DNA of 64,000 nucleotides from Anarhynchus alexandrinus (lineage: Eukaryota > Chordata > Aves > Charadriiformes > Charadriidae): positions 434,001 to 498,000 of the forward strand of contig VUYV01000182.1 of assembly GCA_008711295.1 (NCBI GenBank). Direction: 5' to 3'. Of the stretch, positions 48,101 to 61,129 are shown piece after piece (within the stretch, counting starts at the first letter, position 1; every line of letters begins with the position of its first letter). Made by a program: the position numbers and the translations under genes. The notes under the pieces were generated by a model, which was not told the DNA's origin, did not search any database, and saw only the letters and a list, made by a program, of their open reading frames with translations.

Positions 48101-51100
48101 TGTGCAAGTTCAGCTGCAGCATGCTGGGCTGTGGGAACCAAACTGCTTAAGGAGAGGACTCTTTCACAAGCCCCCAGAAATTGCCCAAGATCATCTTTTA
48201 ACACATGCACATACATGAAAACATGGGGTTTCAGAAAAGCAAGGGCAGATGGCAGGCAGAGAGAAAAGAAACCCAGAACTCACTTCAGGGAGGAAGAGTT
48301 CATCAGTTGAGCTCAACAGCTTGCTGACAAAAGACTTCATTTAAGTTTGAGGTGGTCCTTTCTCGTGGCTTTGCCGTTAAGCCATGTGCCCAGTACATGC
48401 TGGTTTGTTCATAAGAAAGCTGCTTGTCCAGCTGCACTTTGCTGCTAATTGCCCACTGTCACTAAAGCAAGCCTTCCAGGCAAGAGGAAGGAGACACTCA
48501 GAGGGAGTCAGGAGACCTGGTGTGAAGAGGTCAGCAAGGCGAGACAAGTAAGGCTGAAAGAAGAGGGCTGCAGAGCCAGTGGGCAGGGGTTTAAAAACGG
48601 CTTTCAAACCCTTTCATTCTGTGTGTCTCATCAGTTCCTTATGAATTTTCGCCATTTAAAAGTTCATTTTCATGTTCCAGCTTTTTAGTTTGCAATTTAA
48701 TAAAACACAGCTTTAGAGATAAGGACCTTTTTCTTTTTTGAAGTGGTGATATTAAAGACAATCTGGGTCTGTTCCATCTGAAATTTTCAGCTAAGGATGT
48801 AGCAGATACATTGTTAGTAATTACTAGGCAGAACTACCAAGTGATGCGAAAAGGATCTTTAGAAAGCTGATTCTGAAATTCTGACGTGAGACTATAAGAT
48901 AGAAAGTGAACATCCTCTTTGCCCTGACCTGGCAGGCTGAGGTGAAATGCCCATCTCATCTGTTACGGAATGACTCTGGGTACAGCACTATAGATCTTTT
49001 TAATAAAAGCTGATGTTAGACTACTACAAATTCAGTTTTGATGGCAAAATCTATTCTGACTGTAGGCACAGGTCCTGCATGTTTAATTTCCGTGCAGACC
49101 ACCACATGGCTTTAAAGTACTGCCTGTGGTGGTTAGATAGATAGCAACGCATTCTTACTTCAGCGTCAACAAGGATCCAGTCATTCAGATGACATCCAAG
49201 GAAAACTCTCATGAGCCCTGGCAGAAGTGTGGCATGAATTAGGACAGAAAGATTGTTCCTGAAAAGAATCACCAGGTCTCTTTCAAGATCTCCACTTTTC
49301 CCAGGGATTATTTATGGCAGTGTATTTATTACCACACATCACCCTTCTGGTAATACTTGAACATTTTATGTTCTGCAGCTTTGCTGCCCATTTTCAGTAA
49401 AATAAAAGGTTTCCAGGCTCCCAAGATAGAGGATGTGATATCAGATGATGAGCAAAGAAATATTTTTGAAGGAATGAGCAGTCAAGCCCCAGAGCAGAAT
49501 TTCAATGAATGGGCAGCAGAGGCACAGTGACCAGGGACAAGAAAGAGTAGGTTTCTGGGGACATCATCTTTCACAGAGGTAGAGAGGTCATTTGGTGCTA
49601 TGCAGCCCTGTGTATCAGAAGCGGGCAACGCTGATCGGTGAACCATTTCTCATACTCACGCTCCTTTTCCGTAGTGAAACCAATCCATTCTGAGGCGCTG
49701 CTGCCAACAGAGTTGTAAGACACGACTCGCAGGTTGTAAGTCGTGTAAGGCTCCAGGTTGGACACGTTGGCACTCTGTCCTTTTCCTGTATACTTCACCT
49801 CAGTTGGGCCGGGACTGCAAGCCTTCACTGCCGGCTGTAGGTTCAGGGGACAAGCCATGTACACGTGGAGCTCATAGCTGAGAAGAAAGTTGAGATTTTG
49901 ATTAATCAAGAGCCTCAATACCACAACAGCCAATCATACATTTCATCCTAATTGCTGTACGCCTGGCTACTGGAGAAGAGAACGGACCTGATCCCAGTTT
50001 TTCTTTTGGAGACTTTGGCCCCAGCCATAAGATGCCTACGAGCAATTGTGGTTGTAAGTCACACTCACAATGAAACTGTTGATGCCTGTTACCTTGCTGC
50101 TCACTTCTGCAAATTGGGATTTGACTTAGGAACTACAAGATGCAGCTGCATCTTTGCTGCCAGTTGATCTCACAACTTTTTGGCTGTGCAATCACAGCTG
50201 TCAGGCGATTACCTCCACTCACAATAACTCATCCTCTCCACCTTCACCTCCCTCCCCCATCATCCTGCTCAGGATAAAAGCAATTGTTGTGTGTAAACAC
50301 CTCCCAGATGGCATTTAGGCCAGATGGGATATCACCACCAACACTGGGAAGGAGGAGCATGGCTGTTACAACTGTCCAGTGCTCTCAGCCCTGCCATTCC
50401 AGCTCATGTCCGGGACAATTGTTCTGCCACCACCCCTAGCTGAGGTGGGCAGGTTTGGCTGGGTGGCAGTTCCTACCTGGTGACAATGCCGTTGGGTGAC
50501 TGAGGGGCGCTCCACTGGAAAGAGGCGTTCCTGGAGGTCACAGTGCGGATCTGTGGGGGGGGCTGCTCCGAAGGTGGAGCCGGCTGCGTGGTGATTTGGG
50601 CCATGGGTCCTTTGCTGCAACAGTTGAAACAGGTGCAGGCCTCCACACCAATGGAGTATGTGGTGAAAGGTTTTAGCCCATGTATTGTCTGCTGGGTGGC
50701 AGTCCCTTCTGACAGCTATAAAAATTAAGAGGGAACTTGTCACAGCTTCAAGCACCACAAGTACTAAATAAGAGTTATGGAGGTGAATTAACTCCAGAAG
50801 AAGACAGGCACAAGGTTCTGCATGTCCTTTAAGTCTGACATTAATGCAGCTGTTGTGTACTGGGAACTCTGCGCTCATTTTTCTCCCATTATGAAGTTAA
50901 AGGGCATGGTTCAGAGGAAAAGACCATGCCATCAGTGGCCTCACAGACGTCTTGAGTTGAGCTGTGACCACTGTATGTCAACTTGCAAATGTCATTCTCA
51001 GGAACAGAGAAACAGAAAACTTTTAAGGAGAAACTCTGGGATAAGTGGTACTGAAGCAAAAAAGAAACTAATGTGGAAAATAGCTCCATGATAAGTGTGC

Positions 51101-52756
51101 TAGCAAATGCTCATGCATATCTCACAAGCTTCCTCCACATGGATACAGGAGACAGCATTGGGCAGAGTGATACGAATGTGTCTGGTGGGTCAGTTTACTC
51201 ACAGACAGGAGAATGTGCTCTCTGGTAGGTACCTCTATGTCGAGGGACAACATGATGCTGCTCTGCATTTAATGGCCATGGCGCTGGGTGAGCCTGTTAG
51301 GAAACTCTCCTACGCTCAGCAAGGGAGACCTGGCAGTTCTGGCAAAGGAAACGGTGCCCTCATTCTGAAACTGCTCGCTGGAACTGCCACTTCACCTCGT
51401 TGCTGTAGTCATTTGCGGGTATAGCTTCTTAAGCCAAAGAAATAAAATTATGTAGAAAACACCAACGAGGGGCAACATCTGCTCCCACTTGGCAGCATGT
51501 GATTTAGCAGAGTGCAGCAAAAAATAGGACAGAAAGAGTCAAGCAAGCAAAGAAAAGCACTTGATACTTCTTGATGCCAGAGCCAGAGCCGAGCCAGCAG
51601 CATGGCAGCTGTGAGGGGATGGAAATGGAGGGCCACGCAGGCACCAATGAGATGAACTGGCTGAATCAGACACGGACACAGCCAATTGCACTGGAAGGAA
51701 TAAATGTGTAATGTGCAATCAGTAGGCAGCTTAAACTCATGGAAAGGATTGATGACCTGGGAAGGTGTCCCTAGCATTTCCAAGTTGAGCAAGATGGGAT
51801 AAGGGAAAAGATCCCATACAAATATTTACCTGCTTGTAAAAACCAGACAGATAGTGTTACAGACAAGTATTCAAATTTTTTGCATGTATTTGGTGGTAAC
51901 TGTTCCAGGCACGTTCCACAGCCCTAATCCTTCCCCACATCTCCCTATTTTATAACTCTAATGAAGCCCTGCAGGTTTCCTAAGCTAAGACCGGTCATTT
52001 CTGGACACATAAGGGTGTCTAGGCTGAGACACCAAACACAGCAGAAGTTGCTTGGCTGCTTGCACTATTCTTCAGTGCTTCACCATGAAATACTTCTTAC
52101 CAACAAGAAAGATTTTTAAGGAAAGCTCATGTACAGCACTTTCTTCTGAACCTCAAATCCACAGGCTATCCAAAGCACACAGTCATTTCCTAATGGCTGC
52201 AGTTCCCACCTGCACCATTTGGACTGGCAGGAGCTGTCTGGAAGTGTTTCATTTGGACAGGTAGCTGCCCCTGCGCAATACTTCTGATTCCCATCACACT
52301 GTCACAGCACATCACCACATCAGAAGTGCTTAATGATGAGGTTAGTTCCTTGAGAAGCACGTTTAGATGAGTGAAAGTGCTGGTGGTGCTTTAGCCAGAA
52401 GAGAGCATTGCAGAGCAGGTAACAAGGGGAGTGCAGGCGAGGAAGACAGTCTGCAACCAGCAGTAGCAGCTTGTAAGAACAAAATTGTTAAAGCTAGAAA
52501 ATATAAGCTGAAACGGAAGTACAGAAACAGTGTTGACAATACTCACCACCACATCAGTCCCTCTGGTATCATTAGAAAACAGCCTGTAGATACTGACCAC
52601 CCCGTTTGGCTTAAGAGGGGGGCTGATGTTCACCACAGCCACTGTGGACGCCACCGTGTCGAAGAGGGGAGCTCCCAGGCCCTCAGGAGGGGCAGGGCCT
52701 GTCCGGCAGCGGGACCAGCTGCTCGGTGTCCGGCCCGCCGAGTTTACCGACCACAC
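39030..52756 (-). CDS. USH2A: USH2A (usherin), 3' part: last nine coding exons
   Basis: Nine minus-strand exons splice in phase to 1569 nt: the last 522 residues of usherin (over 5000 in full). In this partial protein, residues ~22-117, 118-222 and 223-310 are fibronectin type III units (for example L-K-P-F-T-T-Y-S-I-G-V-E-A and L-E-P-Y-T-T-Y-N-L-R-V). Residues ~333-355 are the transmembrane helix (W-F-A-V-L-M-V-V-L-G-L-I-L-L-A-I-L). Residues 356-522 are the cytoplasmic tail, ending D-T-H-L, a class I PDZ ligand. Usherin is a large membrane protein of the photoreceptor periciliary membrane and hair-bundle ankle links, where its tail binds whirlin and harmonin PDZ domains. Human USH2A lesions cause Usher syndrome type 2A and retinitis pigmentosa. 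No break is seen; the 5' part of the gene lies beyond the window end. Confidence 0.97.
39936..41070 (-). mobile_element. Internally deleted CR1 LINE (endonuclease end plus 3' tail, no reverse transcriptase)
   Basis: Read on the minus strand, the copy starts in the CR1 endonuclease (N-L-W-V-R-I-K-G-Q-A-N near 41050; V-V-M-G-D-L-E-H-P-D-L-C-W near 40900; L-G-C-S-D-H near 40710). It continues through the segment between endonuclease and reverse transcriptase (A-F-F-T-S-V-F near 40150; S-K-L-D-T-H-K-S-M-G near 40005). It then jumps directly to the CR1 3' tail (ggttggactagatgatctcc, about 39985..39966). The reverse-transcriptase domain is missing. Frames are broken. It lies in the last USH2A intron in sense orientation. 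The 5' border is approximate. Confidence 0.9.
42244..42477 (-). CDS. USH2A: USH2A coding exon: cytoplasmic tail
   Basis: This 234-bp exon (78 codons) encodes G-L-A-D-T-K-I-P-G and onward, with Y-S-Q-A-S-L-H-R-S-V-S-Q-L conserved in the middle. The segments around it (between I-P and Y-S-Q, and after D-K-K) look divergent from the human tail as I recall it. The minus-strand acceptor is cctcatag| and the donor is TTG|gtaagg. Confidence 0.96.
42979..43050 (-). CDS. USH2A: USH2A 72-bp cassette exon (alternative cytoplasmic segment)
   Basis: This exon encodes 24 residues, from F-E-T-I-A-D-T-S-D-S-S-S-S to Y-T-M-H-F-E. The minus-strand acceptor is ttactctcag| and the donor is GAG|gtagag. It is phase 0 at both ends and exactly 24 codons, so inclusion or skipping leaves the frame intact. 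It matches the alternatively spliced exon (exon 71) described for mammalian cochlear usherin transcripts; the name rests on memory of that literature. Confidence 0.9.
44635..44879 (-). CDS. USH2A: USH2A coding exon: transmembrane segment
   Basis: This 245-bp exon encodes a charged juxtamembrane linker, the single transmembrane helix (about 23 hydrophobic residues after N-E-L-W) and a basic stop-transfer sequence L-Q-R-K-V-H-K. The first cytoplasmic residues follow, through P-L-V-P-L-Q-K-R to G-E-T-H-P. The minus-strand acceptor is ttttacag| and the donor is CCG|gtacgt. It ends on a codon boundary, so either following exon can join in frame. Confidence 0.97.
46526..46609 (-). CDS. USH2A: USH2A coding exon: last FN3, second half
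   Basis: This small 84-bp exon encodes F-L-F-Q-V-T-C-I-T-D-E-G-T-A-M-T-P-V-I-K and onward to G-D-G-V. The minus-strand acceptor is ttgctcag| and the donor is GTTG|gtaaat. It finishes the last extracellular domain before the juxtamembrane segment. Confidence 0.95.
47508..47556. repeat. 21-bp tandem duplication in USH2A intron
   Basis: Two perfect copies of atttagcacacaataatatta (47508..47528 and 47529..47549) are followed by the start of a third. It lies about 50-95 bases downstream of the donor of the exon ending at 47603. Confidence 0.95.
47603..47779 (-). CDS. USH2A: USH2A coding exon: last FN3, first half
   Basis: This 177-bp exon encodes P-R-Y-M-A-P-F-S-I-V-S-N-L-S and onward to Y-L-P-R-T-S-D-K. 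The minus-strand acceptor is tcttttgcag| and the donor is AAAA|gtcagt. The donor was chosen because it keeps phase and restores a Thr codon with the next exon. Confidence 0.95.
49660..49877 (-). CDS. USH2A: USH2A coding exon: FN3
   Basis: This 218-bp exon encodes Y-E-L-H-V-Y-M-A-C-P and onward, then L-E-P-Y-T-T-Y-N-L-R-V-V-S-Y-N-S-V-G-S, a textbook FN3 E-F-G strand region, ending F-T-T-E-K-E. One N-linked sequon (N-V-S) is visible. The minus-strand acceptor is cttctcag| and the donor is GAGC|gtgagt. Confidence 0.97.
50477..50715 (-). CDS. USH2A: USH2A coding exon: FN3
   Basis: This 239-bp exon encodes L-S-E-G-T-A-T-Q-Q-T and onward, including the cysteine-rich strand V-E-A-C-T-C-F-N-C-C-S-K-G that is distinctive for usherin, then the next FN3 start. 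The minus-strand acceptor is tttttatag| and the donor is CCAG|gtagga. Confidence 0.97.
52547..52756 (-). CDS. USH2A: USH2A coding exon (first in window): FN3 start
   Basis: This 210-bp exon encodes 70 whole codons, V-W-S-V-N-S-A-G-R-T-P-S-S-W and onward through P-A-P-P-E-G-L to T-D-V-V. It is the end of one FN3 unit and the start of the next. On the minus strand the acceptor is gccgaag| and the donor is GTG|gtgagt. The acceptor polypyrimidine tract is modest. Confidence 0.95.
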
Positions 52757-55700
52757 CTTCGGCACACAAAAACAGAGAAACTGTTAGCGAAGGACTCAAG
52801 CCTACACCACATCCACGGTTAGCCAGGGATCCTACTGCAGCTGTACTGACACTAAGAAAAACGCAGCGCAATGACACCCGTGCAAAACGTCCCTCGACTG
52901 CCACCCAGCACCTGTGTTGACCCAGTGACTTTCTAACAGAAGACTGGAATATTTCCCACTGCTACATTTAGGGAAAAGAAGCAGATTTCATGCCTCGGGC
53001 AGTGTGTGTTTGAGTGCTGCCTTCATACCCGATCCCCAAACTCTGAATTCCCACCACTCTCTGTGTTATACCATGCAAAGAGGACTCCTTCAGAAGCTGT
53101 GACCAACAGTGGCAATGTTTTCAAAGACATCCGAACAACAATACTCATATCCAGTCCTGCCAATTTCTCCATTCTACACATTTCCTTCATGTATGCAAGT
53201 GAATTCAGCCTGGCACTGTGTGACACAAGTTATGTTCACCTTGACTGAATCGCACAAGTCAAACTCTTGTTAATCTTTAAAACCAGAAAGTTTTATAGCC
53301 ACGTCCCTCTCTTAAAATTATTAATGTATGAATCATTTGGCAACATTTTCAGTAACCCATAATATAAACAAAGCCCATTGAAAAGTGTAGTTAAATCAGT
53401 ATCTCTCATTTATTTTCACAACAACATTTGCTTTATTGCATGAGCACAAAGGCAATGGCTTCAGTTCCAAGATTCAAAATTTAGCAGCTTGAATTAGGCC
53501 TGATTAAAAACCACATGTCTCTATGAACTATGCCTACTGATTTTGTCAGCTTCCCAAAACCAGAGTGATCTGCAGACTACATAAAACTCAGCACTTATTA
53601 AACACACTCTCCAACAAATCTGCATGAAAATTAAATTTTGCTTTCATCAAGGAGTGAATAAACATATGGAAGGATGTATAATCTTATTTATCAAAAACCA
53701 TTTGTATAATTAAACACGAATATCATAAAAGGTTGCCTTAGGTCGTCATTTGCATGAGTAAGTAATTTGTAGAATGTCAGGTACAATAGACAGAATAGAT
53801 GGATGCGTGAGCGTATAGGGTTAAATTAGGCTCAATATTAGCCAACCACATAGTGATCAATCAGAATGATAGATCTAAATGGCAATACAAAAGGACTGTC
53901 TGAGCGATTTTTTAGTATAAGTATTCCTTAGTAAGCTTTCATGTTGAGCAGTTCTAGCTACAGTAAAACACGGTCTTATGGGCAGAGGTCTTTGGGAAGT
54001 GGATGGTGGGACTGTGCCTCAAAAAAAATAGGATGTTTAGAAATAAGAGGTCTTCAAAACTGACCCTGGACACTTCCAGCTTGCCATATTAAGTTCCAAG
54101 ATCCCAGGACACCTCACAAGGGGCCTGGGGAAGGAAAAAGGCCAAAACCCACTGCAGTGGCTTTGAAGACTGCGGTTCTGCCAATCACAGCCCCCAAGTT
54201 CCTGCCTGATTTCATCAGTAATGTATAGCACCATCCAGTGAAACACTGCGTAAGTACAGATGATACCCTACGATAAAAAGCTCAGCCAAAGCACTTTCAT
54301 TTTCAGTGAAATCAGTAATATATCTCTGTTGTGAACTTTTCATAAAGTCAAACTCTGCTCGCTTTACTGCAGTAGGTCAAACCCTCTATCTCAGTTCAGT
54401 CCCAGCTGCTACAAAGATTTGCCCACAGTTGTTCATTTCAAGGGGCATATTTCTTTGTGGAGAGAATAAGCCACATATGGAAAGAGCAGCTCTGAGTGTG
54501 CCACTGGCATCGGCTCAGTGCTGACCTGAGTTCAAACGCTCCAGTTATGCCCAGGCTGTGGCCTTAATGAGCACAGAGCGTAACAGTGTCGGACCTGACC
54601 TGCTGAGCAAGCTGCTCACAGCAAAACTGAAGGTGATGAGTAGGAACAGAGGCTTCCTGTGTAGGACAGGAATTCAGTCTCAGAATTGCACCCTCTAGGA
54701 AATTCGGAGGAGAGAGGGATGCAACTCACCTGGGATACACACGCCTCACTGAGAGCTGGAGGGAGACACCTTCCTCCATCGATCCTTCTCCTATCACAGG
54801 TGCTTACGCCTTGTCTTTTATAAAACAAATCTTATTTCAGACAAACAAGGGCTCTTTCTTTCCAAAACACTGTCTTAGGACAAGGGAAAAGGGGATGCTC
54901 ATCCCTTTCACACTCCAGCTAAGTGGTTAAAGGACTCCTCCAGGAGGCAGGTAATTTAGGTTCAAGCACATGCTCCAGTGGAGGGAGTCAAGCCTGCCCC
55001 CCTCCAGAGTGGGAATGCCCAAGCGGATGACCCATCTTTGTACTCGGGGTGCTCCCTGTGCTCCCCCTGGGGCTGTTTCACTGTGCGTGAACACAACGAA
55101 ATCAAGGTTGACCGGGCAGAGCACAAGGAAGGGGGAGCAGCCACAGTTACCCAGCCCTTCCCCAGAGAGGTGGGGGGAAGCTGAGGTTGCGGTCCATCCC
55201 CCAGGCACCACATGCTTGTTCCTCTTGAAAAAAGGCCAAGGTCACAGCCACATGTGTGTGGGCCTGACGGACAGGCATGCTCTGAGCGTGCCTTCTAGAC
55301 CGATGACAGCTACTCAGCCCTGCCAAGACATGTTTCCAGTAGAAAACCTCTAGGTGTCTGTGAAATTCTCTAATGCCAGATTCTGAGACAGTTGTGACAG
55401 CTGAACAGGACTTCTAAGGACCTAAATTCTGGATTTACACTGACCTAAGCTGGATTCCCTTAACTCCCTCTGCTTCTGCTCAACCATCTGTAAAAGGATG
55501 GATGGGTATACAAATATTTCCCTTGGAGAATCACGGTCCAAGTAAATCCTGGTCAGTGCTTGGAGACTCGGAGCAGTAAGTACTCAGAACTGACCGCAGA
55601 TGGAAATGCTGATATTTAGCCACTTCTTTGCATGAAGAAATGGGACAGCATGGCAACAGAAGGCACAGCGAGGAGTGCCTGTTAAAATCAGAGGTTTGGT

Positions 55701-58700
55701 CACGGCTTCACAAAATGTCACCACAAAACAGCCACGGATGAAAGCTGTTGCCTGGCTAGCCTGGTTAAATTGGAATTTCATGGTTTGGACTTTTGTAAAA
55801 AGGTTTTCGGGCTCACAAAAGTTCCTTCTAAATTGTGATATAACCAGCACCAAAAATATTTAACTGCATTCATATAGAAATGTAAAGAGCTTAATAGGCA
55901 GCAGTATTACCTGCTGCTTATCACGTAAGAAGATTATAAAAGAGCAGACAGGAATGTGGGGCAAACAAGAAGCAATCAGATCTCAAGGATGTCTTGAATA
56001 GCAAAACGCAGACAGCAGAAAGCCAACGACTTGACTTTCTGAATATACAGCCTGCAAAAGCATTAAGTCTGACATCATGGTGCATGGCTCAGCACCCTGC
56101 CAAAAGATGCGCTGCTCTTAATGGCTGCACTGTCACAAAAGAGCCAGGAGAGGGCTCTGAAATCAGCTACACAGGTTATTATTTAAAATGCTTTATCAAC
56201 CTGCTGGCCCCTGGCCCAGACTGCACTTTGAAGTGGAGCCAGAGAGAGCGGGGGGGGGGAAACTCTCTGGAGACCGTATATTTGGAGGACTGAAGAATTC
56301 CAGTTACAGGTAACTAAGCTTGTTGGGTTTTTTTCCATCATAAATGAGGCTTCACAGATCTCTGCTCCTGGAAGAAACCAGTGATCGGTCCTCAGTCAAA
56401 ATGATCACAGGACAACCTCAAGGTTCATCGGCACAGCAAGAAGCGGCAAAACCGATGAGGAGCAGGAAGGGAAGTGCCGAGAAGATGACCACAGCCTGAG
56501 CATGGTGAGCCCAGCCAGTTCAAGCTCAGTAAGGCTGAGTAACGACTCCTCCCATAAAGGGCAACAAGATCACAATGGGTCTCGGGCGTAGATGCAAAAA
56601 GAATCATGGTATTGTAGATGCTGACAGTGGAAGAAGCCCATTAAATGACTTAATCCATCCCTACACCACACAGATTCAGCTTCTGCAACACTCTTGAAAG
56701 CCCAGGTCCTTACGGAAGAAGCTATGTTTTAAACTAAAAAAGAAGCTTTTCTTTCATCAAATTGAGATCATATGTGAAGGTATTTACTCCATACAGGACA
56801 TACTAATGGGAATGCAGGGAAACAGCTGGATAAATGCTTCCACAGCTCCTGCAATGCTGCAGTGCAAGAAAGAGACTAGAACAAGAAAAGGAATGATAAA
56901 CCAGGTGAGCATTATGGCCTCACCATGATGAAAAAGGGAAGGTGAAGAAGCTGCCAAAATAAAGCACTCAAATTAATCCCCCTCAAAGGACAAAGATAGT
57001 CCAGGGTTAAGGCAGAAAATGTACTCCATGACCAAAAGTTCCCCAAAACAGAAAAGCAATCCCTTGATGACATGACTCTGATTACCTGACGAAGTGCAAC
57101 CATGGCTGACTGAGCAGCGGTTTGGCAGAGGACGCTGTGGGTGCGCTCACGCCTGCCAGCTCACAACACTCGCAGCTCAGACCTGCCTCAAACAGTGTGA
57201 GAGGTATTATGGCTGCAAACACAGGGACCAACTGAGAAGTCCCCAAGTGGGAATCCTGTCTGCTCCTGCAAAGGGGAGCCCCGGGCAGCCAACAGCCTAC
57301 GGAGAGTGAAAAGCTCTCCCTTCCTGGAGAGATCTTCACTTCTGCTGAAGGGTGGCAAGGCAGCAGCAGGCAGAAGGGTGGACTGCGTGGAGGTAGCTCG
57401 CCTGTCTGAAGGCAGCAGTCCTGAGCTCCTGCGGACTTCCCAGGTCAGGGAGAGCTGGGATCCTCAGCTTTGCACAGCAAGCCAAACAGCTGACTGCTGA
57501 CCAGCAGTGACTCCTGGCTCCCACCGCGTCCTACGGGCACTGTGTGTCATAGCGCTTTGCACTGCAGTTAGTCTACAGTTCCTCACAGTTGCCTCTGTGA
57601 GGGACAAGATCTCAGCTCTGTAAGTGGCAGTATTTTGCACTGAGCTCCTGCAGGTACTCAGAAAACAGCCTTTTGCCTTAAAAAAAAAGTCTCATTAGTA
57701 AATCACTGCCTACCTTCGGTACTGCTTAGAGCTGTAGGGCAGTTAGGTAGTGCTGGGGAACCCCAAGGTCAGACCAAGCCACCCCTTTCACATGCGCACA
57801 TAACTCTTTCCTCCTGCTAAGAGTCAGGTACTGCTCGGGTCTCTGCCCTTAGGGCATCCACGCACTGCACACACCTGTGGCTGCTGGTCTTTCCAAAAAG
57901 GATTCAATGCACTACTCAGTGCATGCCAGGAGAGACAAGTGGTAGCAGAGAAGACTTTGTACCACACTTCTCTTTCTAGAGTTGTTTCACAGAGGTCACA
58001 AAGACACAGCACTACTTTGAGACTTTGTTTTGGATTTCTTGACTCAGATTTGTTCAATTTCTAACCCTACACTTACATAAATGCAGAGTTTTCACAGTGT
58101 AATTCTTTTCCAAGATAGCAAGAAATTTTAGGGGTATATAAGGTATGACATCAGTAAGTTCAGAAACACTGCACCCGATTTTCAGTTGTGTGTGAACAGC
58201 AGTCTGCAAGAAAATTGGAGAGACCATAATCTTGGCTGGTTAAAATTAGAGAAACCTAGTGCAGGTCCCTCTCGCCATCGGCGGCAGCACCCTTCACAAG
58301 TCTTTCTTCTCATGAGAACTGACCGGCGTGCAGCCTGGGTAATTTGGAGTTACTTATGCGATGTCAGCAGAGCTCAGAGCACAAAGCTTGTCTACCGAAA
58401 TCTAGCATTCAGCATTAGGATAATATATTCACATCTGGGCACTGCAGTGTCAGGCAGGTGTTAGCAAAGTGGAAAGCTTCAAAAGTGGTTGCAGTCTACG
58501 GGGGACAGAGCAAAGGCAAGGGAAAGCAAGTATCCCGTCCACCAGGGGCACAAAAAGGTAGTAAACAAACATGTGCTTTCTGCCCATCCTCAGGTCCATA
58601 CTTCTCCCTCTTCAACATTCAGTTAGCATCCTTAGGGAGGCCATAAGCATATAATGGGATAGATTTTAGGTCCAGGCTTCTAGCACCGTAATAATGTGAG

Positions 58701-61129
58701 CCTCTTAACATTGCTATTCGTCTCCACTAATAATAAAAGTACTAAACCCATTCTGGGGAAGGGAAAGGGAAAGACAACAGGCAAACACTTTGTGACTTAA
58801 AGAAAATCACCAAATTCTAAAGGAAGCTCATTTCATATAACATAGTATAACACTAGTAATTAATGAGAGATGTAAACAGGTTTAACTCTAAAAGGTAGAA
58901 AATTAAATAATTTGTTTCCTATGGGTATATAATGAGATAGTTACCAAGTTCCCATGAGAGCGATAAGCAGATATTAAAAGGTCTTTCCAATACCTGTAAT
59001 GGCTAAGGGCAACAGCTAATTCAATAGATTCGATCAAAATCACCACTTCTTTCTCCGCTTCTGATTTATTACTTTGGCTGTAGTTAGTCATCACTCATTT
59101 TAGTTTGCTTTTCAGCAGTCATAAATTATGCCTCATAAATAAAAAGATACAATCAAGGAAATCATATCAAGTCATCTACAGCCCTGGAGTATATTTTCCC
59201 CTGGTACTCACACTAATGTCTTTTTAAAGGATAGCTTGCCACGGTTTTGAATATGTCAGAATCACAATTTACCGAGAAGTGTGTTGCAGGAGCGGTGCTA
59301 TAACAGTCTCACTGGTAATTTTGGAAGCCAACAAAGCCAGTCTAATATCTGTATTTAGTTTAATGAACAAAAATCAAGGTTTGTTGCATCAGTGCGCTGT
59401 TTACGCACTGTAATTTAGGATGGTGTTGACAACAGAAACGTAGTGCCTGGAGTGGGGCTTAATGAAAGAAATCACGTGGTTTCAAATGGCCCTTCTCCCT
59501 ACTGTGTACCCTCTCCCAGGGGAAAGGAAGCATCTTGTTCTGCAAAAGGGTATTTAGAGTAGGTATCGCCATTACAGCAGTGAAACAGCACAGTTATGTC
59601 TGCTTTACTCTTCAGAAGCTGAGGGCAAGCTCAGAAGCCTAACGCAGGTATTGTGTGAGAAAATCTACTTGGAAGCAGGGAGCACAATGAACCTTGTAAG
59701 AAAAAACATTCTTCCAAACAAAATGAAGAGGGGGTAACAAGCAGGGAGTGCAAGAAAGAACTAAATTTTATTTTATGTCACTACTTTTTAGTACCTCTTT
59801 CTGTCAGGGAGACAGGAAGAAATGGTGAACTAAAATGATGAAAAGGAGCCAGATATGAGGGACACTACAAATGGGTGACTATCCATCGCTGGCCAGTCAG
59901 AAAACCAGTTTCACCCCATTTTAAGCTGCAGAAGTCACTGAGCTGTTTGTCAGTAACTAAGCAGCACAAACTGGAGCTCAGCCAACAATTTGACAGACAG
60001 GCTGGTAAACCAAGTGTCATTCTTGTCATTTCTGAAAGTGACCAAGAGGGCTGATATATTCTGCACTCCATGTAGTTGGCCCTTCCTTAATCTTCATGAC
60101 TTTGCACTCATTTTTTTCCCTTTATCTCTCCAAAGTCAGAATATGATTTGTTTTCTCTTTGAGAGTCCAAGATGGAGGACCCAAAACACATTTCCTGTGG
60201 TATATCTCAGGATGTTTCCTATACCCTTCACTTGGCTGCAGTAATTGGAGTGTGAGAGCACACCTCACAAGCCAGAGGGATGCTGTCCTCCCTCAGTGGT
60301 TGAAGGCAGACAGCTTCAGTGCTGCAGACACTGTCTTGGTGCACTGGATAGTCCTCCTGGAGAATAAACCTCTGCAGGGAGCCATAAAACGTTCTGAAAA
60401 GGTACAATCCTACTTTTCTGTCTTTTACATGTTTCGTGCCTGCCAAATGGAAACAAGGATGTGTTCTAAACCAGGAAGACATTAAGCTATTAATCTAAAG
60501 AAGCAGTCTGAAGTACACAATTAAGCACAATTGTGGAGGAGTGACATTATGCTTGCCTGCAAATCACGCCATAGTCTGACAGCTCTGCTTTGCAGAATAG
60601 CCCTAAATGCCACAAGTCTCTGCTCAAAAGAGACTTAGCTGAGAAAACTAGGTCTGACTCCATAGGTTGCTATATGGTAACATTGCACACATTCCTCAAT
60701 AATTCCTGAGAAGGGCCTACACGCCCTGTTTCAGAAATATTCCAGGAATCAAAAGATTACACTTGCAAACTCATTAGGCCTCATGAGTTATAAAGTTCAT
60801 TTAAGTCGGTTTGGTGTTTTTTTTTTTCAGGAGATCATGAAATTGCATCTGTTTAATACAGCCGAGGATCTCAGGCAGCATTCCAACAAATACCAAAAAA
60901 GGCCTGATGCTCTAGAAAATGCAAATATCTAAAAGTGTGAATAATAGCGGAAATTTCAAAGATCTAAGTAATTATTTCCAAGTATGGGACAGTAGGCACC
61001 TTACTGCCTCTTAAAAACCCATTGAAACCTAGCAGGTGCCGATATGCTTATGCAGATCTGACCCTTAAAGAATAAAAGTGCTTCCTTGAACAATAGTGAC
61101 CTTGGCATTTAGGGGGCAAAGTCCATTTG
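52757..61129 (-). other. USH2A: USH2A intron, no exon recognised
   Basis: Upstream of the exon at 52547..52756, no further FN3-coding exon was found by eye, although human usherin has many more. The expected preceding exon would end in an F-T-E-Y-E-Y-Q-like strand followed by a donor; none is visible. No CR1 signature was recognised here. Open frames of 60-130 codons occur on both strands without family resemblance. This is best read as the start of a long intron. Confidence 0.6.

Noticed and set aside
50366..50878. 170-codon minus-strand open frame overlapping a USH2A exon
   Set aside because: It runs in a different frame from the FN3-coding frame, crosses both splice sites and has no recognisable domain.
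59190..59230. Possible additional USH2A exon (E-Y-Q-like codons and a gtgagt near 59210, minus strand)
   Set aside because: The donor-like gtgagt lies before, not after, the E-Y-Q codons. No FN3 sequence precedes it, and the frame contains no conserved strand.
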